The translations under genes were made by a program, and so were the position numbers. A model generated the notes under the pieces. The model saw only the letters and a list, made by a program, of their open reading frames with translations, was not told the DNA's origin and ran no database searches. This document shows positions 43,256 through 49,178 of a stretch of DNA of 49,178 bases, in pieces. Position 1 is the stretch's first letter, and each line of letters starts with the position of its first letter. The DNA is from an uncultured Roseovarius sp. (lineage in GTDB: Bacteria; Pseudomonadota; Alphaproteobacteria; Rhodobacterales; Rhodobacteraceae), in the NCBI GenBank assembly GCA_947497295.1, contig CANMFU010000015.1, positions 1 through 49,178 of the forward strand, given 5' to 3'.

Positions 43256-44077
43256 ATGAAATTCGTTGCAAGCCTTCTGCTGGTCTGTGCCAGCTGTATC
43301 GCAGCCGTCGGCGCCGATGCGGCGGCAGAAACGGGCGCCAGCGCGTTTTTGTGGCACCCGGACGGGGCCGCTCCCGTTGCCGGGGATGACGCCGGCGCAA
43401 CGGCTCATCGGGATGACGATTGGTTTCGCTCCGATTTCGAAATCCGGCGCGACTGGATCGGCACCGCATGGCGCAGCGATGGCGCGGTCTTTGCGGACGA
43501 TCACCTTGCGTTGCGCCTGGCACCGGTCACTGACGGCACGACCGACAAGGACTTCTTGGGCGCCGAGGTCCAGAGCCCCGGCTTCCACAGCTTTGGCCGC
43601 TACGAGGTGGTGATGCGCCCGGCGCGGGCCCACGGTGTCATCTCATCGTTCTTCACTTATACAGGGCCGCACTTTGACGCCCCCCATGATGAGATCGACA
43701 TCGAGTTTCTGGGCAAGGACACCACCCGGATGTGGGTACTGGCCTTCTCAGACGGAAAGAAACTGCAGGGGGAATTTCTCGAACTCGGGTTCGACGCCGC
43801 CGATGCGCCGCATCTTTATGCCTTTGAATGGACCCCCGACGACATCAAATGGTTCGTGGACGGCACCGAAGTGTTTCAGGTGCAATCGCAAACGCCGCCG
43901 GTTCCGCACAACCCCGGCAAGATCTACATGAATATCTGGGCCGGTGGACCGGGACAGCGCGGCTGGTCCGGGGTGGCGCCAGCCGATACGCAGGCCGAGG
44001 CGCAGTATTACTGTGTCTCGTTCAGGCCCACGGGCACGGATGCATCGCAATGCTCGGACACCTACACTGGTGACTGA
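43256..44077 (+). CDS. Secreted glycoside hydrolase family 16 enzyme (beta-glucanase-like)
   Basis: A 273-residue exported enzyme with a Sec signal (about 1-23) and a GH16 jelly-roll domain containing HDEIDIEFLG: nucleophile E146, D148 and acid/base E150 are all present. Other family features are GRYEVVMRPA near 114, SSFFTYTG near 130 and HLYAFEWTPDDIKWFVDG near 185. Family members cleave beta-1,3/1,4-glucans or related galactans; ExoK/ExsH-type GH16 enzymes trim succinoglycan in rhizobia. It probably shortens or remodels the local polymer. The start follows an upstream open frame that has no signal peptide. It overlaps the next gene by eight bases. Confidence 0.9.
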   Translation: MKFVASLLLVCASCIAAVGADAAAETGASAFLWHPDGAAPVAGDDAGATAHRDDDWFRSDFEIRRDWIGTAWRSDGAVFADDHLALRLAPVTDGTTDKDFLGAEVQSPGFHSFGRYEVVMRPARAHGVISSFFTYTGPHFDAPHDEIDIEFLGKDTTRMWVLAFSDGKKLQGEFLELGFDAADAPHLYAFEWTPDDIKWFVDGTEVFQVQSQTPPVPHNPGKIYMNIWAGGPGQRGWSGVAPADTQAEAQYYCVSFRPTGTDASQCSDTYTGD

Positions 44078-45032
44078 CCGAACTCCTGCCGCAACCATCG
44101 TCATCGCCGCCTTCAATGCGCAAGATACAATCGGCGCGGCGCTCGCCAGTGCGCTGGCGCAGACCGCACCGGTCGAGATCGTGGTGGTTGACGACGCGTC
44201 CCGGGACGCGACCTCAACCATCGTTGAAGCCATCGCCAAGCAGGCCCCGAACGTGCGGCTGTTGCGACAGGATTGCAACGCTGGACCGGCGGCGGCGCGC
44301 AACCGCGCCATCGAATCCAGCACCGCGCCATGGATCGCGGTGCTGGATGCCGACGACATCATGGCGCCGGGCCGGATTGCCCAACTGATCGCGCGGGCCG
44401 AAGCCGAAGATCTGGATTTTCTCGCTGACGACATCGAAAAGGGCCACCCGGATGATGATCCCGCCAGTCGAACACGCCTGTGGTCCGACACGGCCATTGG
44501 CCTGCTGCGAATCGATGCTGCTACCTTCATTCGCGGCAACCTTGCCACCGGGCGGGGCGAGCGGCGCGAGATGGGCTTTTTGAAACCCGTAATGCGCCGC
44601 GCTTTTCTGGATCGACACGCACTGCGCTATGGGCCTCTGCGCTTGGGCGAGGATTATGATCTTTATGCACGGGCGCTGATCCTGGGCGCACGTTTCGGAC
44701 TGTGTGATCCGCACGGATACCTTGCCGTCGTGCGCGCCGATTCCCTGTCGGGGTCGCACCCGACATTTGTCCATGCCGACCTGATGGAGGCAGATGACCG
44801 GATGCTGGCCATGCCCGGTCTGACCAGAGAGGCACGCCTTGCGTTGCAAGATCACCGGCTGGAGCATCACAAAAAATGGGTTTGGCGGCGCCTGATCGAT
44901 GCGGTCCGCGAACGCCGTCCGATCGCGGCGCTGGGTTGCTTTCGCGCACCGGTGCCTGTGGCGTTCGAGCTGTCGCGTAATCTTGGTGCCGAAGGCCTGC
45001 GGCGGCTGGGCCGCCGATTGCGGAGCGACTGA
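44070..45032 (+). CDS. Family 2 glycosyltransferase
   Basis: A 320-residue GT2 protein: ATIVIAAFNAQDTIGAAL near residue 8, VVVDDASRDAT near 37, AVLDADDIMAPGRI near 88 (DxD) and RLGEDYDLYARAL near 192. The GTG start at 44070 is within the GH16 stop region (GTGACTGA), giving coupled translation; a longer frame reading into GH16 is rejected. It is a paralogue of the transferase at 42243-43187. Confidence 0.85.
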   Translation: MTDRTPAATIVIAAFNAQDTIGAALASALAQTAPVEIVVVDDASRDATSTIVEAIAKQAPNVRLLRQDCNAGPAAARNRAIESSTAPWIAVLDADDIMAPGRIAQLIARAEAEDLDFLADDIEKGHPDDDPASRTRLWSDTAIGLLRIDAATFIRGNLATGRGERREMGFLKPVMRRAFLDRHALRYGPLRLGEDYDLYARALILGARFGLCDPHGYLAVVRADSLSGSHPTFVHADLMEADDRMLAMPGLTREARLALQDHRLEHHKKWVWRRLIDAVRERRPIAALGCFRAPVPVAFELSRNLGAEGLRRLGRRLRSD

Positions 45033-45035
45033 GCG

Positions 45036-46181
45036 GTGACGGATTCATTCGATGTGCTTGTGGTCGGCGATGCCCGATTTCAGGGTGGCACGACAGCCGC
45101 GATGGCGGCGGATGTGGCGGGGTTTTCAGCGCTGGGCCTGAAGATCGGGCTGCTGTTCGTGCGCTCTGCTTATCTGGATGACAGCCGCGACCCGCCCAAT
45201 CCCGCCGCGCTGGCGCTGGCCGACCTTCCGGGCGTGACGCAGCTTGTCCCAGGCACGGCTGCGCGCGCGCCCATCGCGTTTCTGCACCATCCGCTGGTGT
45301 TTTTTCGCGGCATCGAAGAGCGCTCACCGCTGGCGGCCGAGCGCGCGATGCTGGTCGCCCACCATGCGCCATTCCGGGCGGACGGATCGCTGGAATACAA
45401 CCCCATTGCCACCCTGCGCCGGATTCGGTCGCGCCTCGGGCTGAGCGTGCGGATCGCGCCAGTATCCGGGGCGGTCCGACGGCAATTGCAGTCCTTTGCG
45501 CCCTTGGTGCGCCTCACGGGCGAGGATTGGCCGAACGTTTTTGATACCGAAGCCTGGCCGCGCGGGCCCGGAATTTTAAGCGGCCCCGGCGTCACCATCG
45601 GGCGTCACGGCCGGGTCGATGGGCTGAAATGGCCCGGCACCAGCGCCGAAATCATGGCGACACTGCCTGCCGGCCCCGACATACACGTGCGCGTACTGGG
45701 CTGCCCGCGCGATGATCTGGAGCGCCGCGGCGCTGACCTCTCGCACTGGGAAGTACTGGCCTTCGGGTCCGAGACACCGCTGGACTTCCTGCACAGCCTC
45801 GACATCTTTGTCTATCACTACCACCGCGATCTGGTGGAAGCGTTCGGGCGGACCGTCGCCGAGGCGGCGCTGACCGGCCGCTACTGCCTGTTGGATCCCC
45901 GTCTGCGCGCCACCTTTGGTGAGGTGTTCGACTATTGCACCCCGTCCGAGGTGGAAGCCGCCCTTGCACGGCTGCGCGCAGATCCGGAAGCGGCGCGGCG
46001 GCGAGCAGAGGCGGGCGCCAAGGAGATGCGCGCGCGGTATGGCCTGGGCAGCATCGGCGCGCGGCTGGAACGGCTGGCCACCGACGCGGGCACCCTGTCG
46101 CGCCGTGGCGCCGATGCCACGGTGCCTCGAACGCTGCGCAAACTCGCCGGACTTTATCGCCGCGACCGACGCGGTGTGTGA
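45036..46181 (+). CDS. Glycosyltransferase-like protein, GT-B fold
   Basis: A 381-residue soluble protein. The C-terminal half has GT-B features: HVRVLGCPRDDLER near residue 217, then a SLDIFVYHYHRDLVEAFGRTVAEAALTG-type region (about 258-285), where E in EAFGRTVAEA is the usual donor-binding glutamate. The N-terminal half (VVGDARFQGGTTAAMAAD) suits an acceptor-binding domain. GTG start, four bases after the previous stop. Sugar specificity unknown. Confidence 0.75.
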   Translation: MTDSFDVLVVGDARFQGGTTAAMAADVAGFSALGLKIGLLFVRSAYLDDSRDPPNPAALALADLPGVTQLVPGTAARAPIAFLHHPLVFFRGIEERSPLAAERAMLVAHHAPFRADGSLEYNPIATLRRIRSRLGLSVRIAPVSGAVRRQLQSFAPLVRLTGEDWPNVFDTEAWPRGPGILSGPGVTIGRHGRVDGLKWPGTSAEIMATLPAGPDIHVRVLGCPRDDLERRGADLSHWEVLAFGSETPLDFLHSLDIFVYHYHRDLVEAFGRTVAEAALTGRYCLLDPRLRATFGEVFDYCTPSEVEAALARLRADPEAARRRAEAGAKEMRARYGLGSIGARLERLATDAGTLSRRGADATVPRTLRKLAGLYRRDRRGV

Positions 46182-46263
46182 CAGGATCTTGTAGCCCTTC
46201 CAAATCGTGCATTCAGGCAGTAACCGTGGATGCGATCTGACCAGTGTGCCGAGGGAGCGCGCC

Positions 46264-47190
46264 ATGCAAACAAAGAGCCGCCGCCAGCGGATTGCGACCG
46301 CAGCCAGCCTTGCGGCATTGCGTTTGGGCCGCCACTACGCAGACGGCGCACCGCCCATCTTTATCGTTGGATCGGGACGGTCCGGCAATACGCTGGTCCG
46401 CCGTGTGCTGATGGCATCGGGGGCGATCTACATCCCGCCCGAGACCTATGTTCTGGGCGAAATTATCGAGATATGGCCCCGCACGGCTTTACTGCCTTGG
46501 CGTGAACGCGTTTGGCTGTTCTGTGCCTATTTTGAAAAGCACCCGGAATTTTCGACCTTTGGCCTGACCAATCTCGATGCCTTCGCGGCCCGTGCCGCAG
46601 ATTTTTCCGCCACGCACCGGACTTTGCGCCGACTGATCGACGCCTTTTACGCTCATCTCGCCAGCGCGCAGGGCGCCCCCATCAAGCGCTGGGGCGACAA
46701 GACCCCGTATAACACGCATCATCTGCCAGCGATCGGCGCGCTTTATCCCGAAGCGAAATATCTGTGGCTGGTCCGGGATGGGCGCGACGTGTCGCTGTCC
46801 TACGTCGAGGCAGGGCTTTATCCCGATTTAGCAAGCGCAGCCGCCCGCTGGACCCGCGCTAACCGCGCCTGTATGACTTTTGCCCGGCGTGGGCTGAACA
46901 TACGCCAACAAAGCTACGAGGATCTGGTCACCGCCCCCGAAGCCGCCTTTGCTGATCTTTTCCACTGGGCCGGCCTCGAATTCACACCTGATATGCTGAC
47001 TATCATGCCCGGCCCGATGGGCGACGTCGAACAGCGCCACCACCACGAAAACGTACGCCATCCGATCTCCGCCGCCTCGGCCGGCCGCTGGCGCGATCAA
47101 CTGAACCCGGCAGAGCTGTCCACCCTGCCGGGCGCCTTTTGGCAGATGATGCGCGACCTTGGATACAAGACCGAGGACACTCAGACGTAA
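46264..47190 (+). CDS. Sulfotransferase (PAPS-dependent)
   Basis: A 308-residue protein with the sulfotransferase signatures: the 5'-phosphosulfate loop GSGRSGNTLVRR (residues 37-48), WGDKTP near 143, and the 3'-phosphate motif RDGRDVSLSY (171-180). It probably moves sulfate from PAPS to a sugar hydroxyl of the polymer, or to a lipid-linked unit; a protein or lipid acceptor is also possible. The ATG at 46264 has GAGGGA upstream; the open frame before it is not used. The stop overlaps the end of the convergent RTX gene by ten bases. Sulfated exopolysaccharides are well known from marine bacteria. Confidence 0.88.
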   Translation: MQTKSRRQRIATAASLAALRLGRHYADGAPPIFIVGSGRSGNTLVRRVLMASGAIYIPPETYVLGEIIEIWPRTALLPWRERVWLFCAYFEKHPEFSTFGLTNLDAFAARAADFSATHRTLRRLIDAFYAHLASAQGAPIKRWGDKTPYNTHHLPAIGALYPEAKYLWLVRDGRDVSLSYVEAGLYPDLASAAARWTRANRACMTFARRGLNIRQQSYEDLVTAPEAAFADLFHWAGLEFTPDMLTIMPGPMGDVEQRHHHENVRHPISAASAGRWRDQLNPAELSTLPGAFWQMMRDLGYKTEDTQT

Positions 47191-49178
47191 AAGATATCCG
47201 ACGTGGCCGAGATGTCAGACAGGGTCAGCCCGGAAAGATACGCCAAGGCAAAATCGGTGCCGTCGGGATCGGTCAGACGCAACTCCACCCCGCTGTCAAC
47301 GGCGTTCAAACTGTACGACAGCGCGGCAGTGCTTTCGGTTGTCCATCCAAAATGCTGCGAAATGCCGCGCACGTCCAGTTTGTCGCCCTCAAGCGCCGAA
47401 AAGTCGAGGATCCGGTCGGTCACCCCCGGCTGCGCTGTGTCCATATTGAACACAAAGGTATCGGCGCCGCCCAAGCCCTCAATCAGATCTGCACCACCGC
47501 CGCCGTCAATTACATTGTCGCCGTCCGAGCCGGTAATCCGGTCCCCCGCACGCCCGCCAGTCACGTTCTCCAGCCCCGCTGGCATCACCTGCCAGTCGAG
47601 CCCTGAGCCGCTGAATAATCCTGTTTCGGACTCTATCAGCGCAAACAGGGCATCGGCGTATTCGCCATAAGCCGCGTTGGTATAATGAACGTCATCGCTT
47701 GACAGATGGTCGATGCCTTCGGCCGGTGTCGACGGCAGTTGGCCGTGGGGATTGTCAAACAGTAGCAGCGTCGGGTGGCTTCCCTGCAGATCTTCGACCA
47801 GTGCACGCAGACCGGACACATAGGTCCCGTTGCCTGCATCACCCGCCACTGTTTCGCCGCCTACAATGCTATAGCCTTCGTTAATGAAATGCGCATATTC
47901 CGCCGGCACATCGTTGGTGAGTTTCGGCGCGAGAGTGGAGATGACCAGGTATTTCCCGCCCGCGTCCGGCTGCTGATAGAATTGCGTGACCGCCTTGTCG
48001 ATATTGTCGAGGATACCCGGCAGGTGCGCGGTAAAGAAATTGCCCGAGCGGAATTCAAAATCGTTGGTTCCCGCCATCAACAGGGTCACATCGGGCATAT
48101 GCTCGGCCAAATTGTCCGACAGGTCCGAATCGCGGCCACTGCCAACAATCAGCCGCAGCGGTATCCCCGGCTCGCCGCTGTGATCCCGGTCAAGCATGGT
48201 CGCCGGTCCGTGACTGAAGGCGCCAACATAATCTATCCAGCCGCCCGCCGCGATGATCGACTCAAGCAGATCGCCGCGATAGCCGTCACGTTCCGCAACA
48301 ATTTCAGTGCCGTCCACGATCCCTTGGGTGATCGAATCGCCGATGGGCAATACCTTGGGCGCCTCCGCATAACGGTCCGCCTCGAGATCGATCAGCAACC
48401 CTTCGGTCCGGGTCGCGAACAGCGCACCGTCGAGGCCGTTGATCGCGATGAAAAGCCCCGGCCCGTTCAAGGTGGTCACATTGCCCTCGGCGTCGGTGGC
48501 GGTGACGCGCGTGGTGGCGGCGCCGTCGGCCAGCGCGCTCACGTCCAGCAGCGCCGTGCCGTCCGCCGCAAGCGGCGCCGAAACCGACCCGCCCGCGCCG
48601 TCCAGAACCGTCACGACAGCCGTGGCATCGGCGTCCAGACCGCTCAGGCTGAGGGCGACAGCAGCTTCCTCGCCCGCCTCGATCGTGGCGTCCGCCATGC
48701 CCGGCCCCAGCGCAAGCGCCATGTTGCCGTCATCATCCGCCGACCCCGGAGGCGGACCCGCAACCAGACGCAGCGTCCCCGCAGCAACCGAAATCTGCTC
48801 CGGCGTGATGTTCCGAAGCTCCGCCAGGGCCACCGGCCCGGTGCCCGGCACGTCGACCAAAATGATCACGCCCAGATAGCTGCTCTGCACCGATACCGCC
48901 GCAGCCGCCGCAGCCGCGTCCCAGCCATAGGCCGCGGAGATCGCCGAAACGTCCACCACGTCGCCCTCGCCGGGCGTGAAATCCTCAACCCGGTCGCGCC
49001 CGCCTGCAAGGGAATCAGGCCCCCAGACGAAGGTATCCGCGCCGGCGCCGCCGCCCAGATTGTCCTGGCCCGCGCCGCCTTCCAGCGTGTCGTTGCCCTC
49101 TCCGCCGCGCAGCCGGTCGCGCCCCGCGCCGCCAAGGATCAGATCATCGCCCGACGTGCCGGTCAGCCAGTCATCCCC
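47181..49178 (-). CDS. RTX protein with SGNH-hydrolase (esterase) domain, N-terminus outside the window
   Basis: The coding frame is open from the right edge, so about 665 C-terminal residues are seen and the start is missing. Order from the edge: an RTX block (DDLILGGAGRDRL onward), the module shared with the G8/RTX protein, a beta-rich, Ig-like stretch (about residues 140-280 of the visible part), an SGNH hydrolase with GDSITQG (Ser), GTND (Asn) and DDVHYT (Asp/His), then a second RTX block (GGGGADLIEGLGGADTF) and a C-terminal end typical of type I secretion. SGNH enzymes remove acetyl or other acyl groups, so it may de-esterify the exopolysaccharide. Ends convergent with the sulfotransferase gene. 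Confidence 0.85.
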   Translation of the reverse strand, partial: GDDWLTGTSGDDLILGGAGRDRLRGGEGNDTLEGGAGQDNLGGGAGADTFVWGPDSLAGGRDRVEDFTPGEGDVVDVSAISAAYGWDAAAAAAAVSVQSSYLGVIILVDVPGTGPVALAELRNITPEQISVAAGTLRLVAGPPPGSADDDGNMALALGPGMADATIEAGEEAAVALSLSGLDADATAVVTVLDGAGGSVSAPLAADGTALLDVSALADGAATTRVTATDAEGNVTTLNGPGLFIAINGLDGALFATRTEGLLIDLEADRYAEAPKVLPIGDSITQGIVDGTEIVAERDGYRGDLLESIIAAGGWIDYVGAFSHGPATMLDRDHSGEPGIPLRLIVGSGRDSDLSDNLAEHMPDVTLLMAGTNDFEFRSGNFFTAHLPGILDNIDKAVTQFYQQPDAGGKYLVISTLAPKLTNDVPAEYAHFINEGYSIVGGETVAGDAGNGTYVSGLRALVEDLQGSHPTLLLFDNPHGQLPSTPAEGIDHLSSDDVHYTNAAYGEYADALFALIESETGLFSGSGLDWQVMPAGLENVTGGRAGDRITGSDGDNVIDGGGGADLIEGLGGADTFVFNMDTAQPGVTDRILDFSALEGDKLDVRGISQHFGWTTESTAALSYSLNAVDSGVELRLTDPDGTDFALAYLSGLTLSDISATSDIFYV
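48758..49178 (-). repeat. RTX-plus-module repeat, copy 2 (runs off the edge)
   Basis: Matches 38672-39090: RTX nonapeptides, then AYGWDAAAAAAAVSV and ALAELRNITPEQISVAAGTLRLVAG. This copy is higher in G+C than copy 1, mainly at third codon positions. The right-hand limit of the match is unknown because the window ends. Confidence 0.8.

Overview
The window looks like chromosome or a large replicon of a marine-type alphaproteobacterium of the Rhodobacterales (Paracoccus/Roseobacter relatives). The reasons are high G+C, a cytochrome cd1 nitrite reductase locus in the Paracoccus order nirI-S-E-C-F-DL-G-H-J-N with fused nirDL, a five-carbon-pathway hemA, and exopolysaccharide genes of the ExoY/ExoP/ExoA kind. 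No species can be named from the sequence.

Left edge (1-330): a short C-terminal piece that resembles an IS66-family transposase, followed by a CTTAC end typical of that family, then about 250 bases with nothing recognised.

Denitrification region (331-17,695): hemA, a Crp/Fnr regulator of NnrR/DNR type, a DUF4202 gene, nirI (membrane flavo-/iron-sulfur protein) and, divergent from nirI, a tightly packed operon nirS, nirE, nirC, nirF, nirDL, nirG, nirH, nirJ, nirN and a CbiX/SirB-like chelatase. Together these encode the nitrite reductase, its periplasmic cytochrome and nearly the whole route from uroporphyrinogen III to heme d1. A second unit on the minus strand carries a small unknown ORF, an ApbE/NirX flavin transferase and a soluble cytochrome c. 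FNR/NNR-type palindromes (TTGAC-N4-GTCAA or one mismatch) lie before hemA, between nirI and nirS, and before the ApbE unit, so these parts probably form one low-oxygen/NO regulon. A YeeE/YedE-type transporter closes the region.

Exopolysaccharide region (18,102-49,178): a Wzy/O-antigen-ligase-like polymerase, an amidohydrolase-like protein with a GlpD-like flavoprotein, an ExoY-type initiating sugar transferase, a GtrA-GtrB-GT-C glycosylation module, a series of glycosyltransferases (one with its catalytic aspartates lost), a Wza/ExoF-like export protein, an ExoP/Wzc-like chain-length ATPase, and a tailoring/degradation set: a 1,193-residue G8/beta-helix/RTX protein, a GH16 endoglucanase-like enzyme, a sulfotransferase, and an RTX protein with an SGNH esterase domain that runs off the right edge. 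The inferred product is a secreted heteropolysaccharide, possibly sulfated and acylated, with calcium-binding type I-secreted proteins acting on it outside the cell. No Wzx flippase and no type I secretion ABC/MFP genes are in the window.

The least ordinary items are the G8-RTX protein and its shared RTX module with the second RTX protein, the pseudo-glycosyltransferase, the half-degenerate chelatase at the end of the nir operon, and the FNR-box-driven unit encoding a flavin transferase whose likely substrate, NirI, is in the same window.
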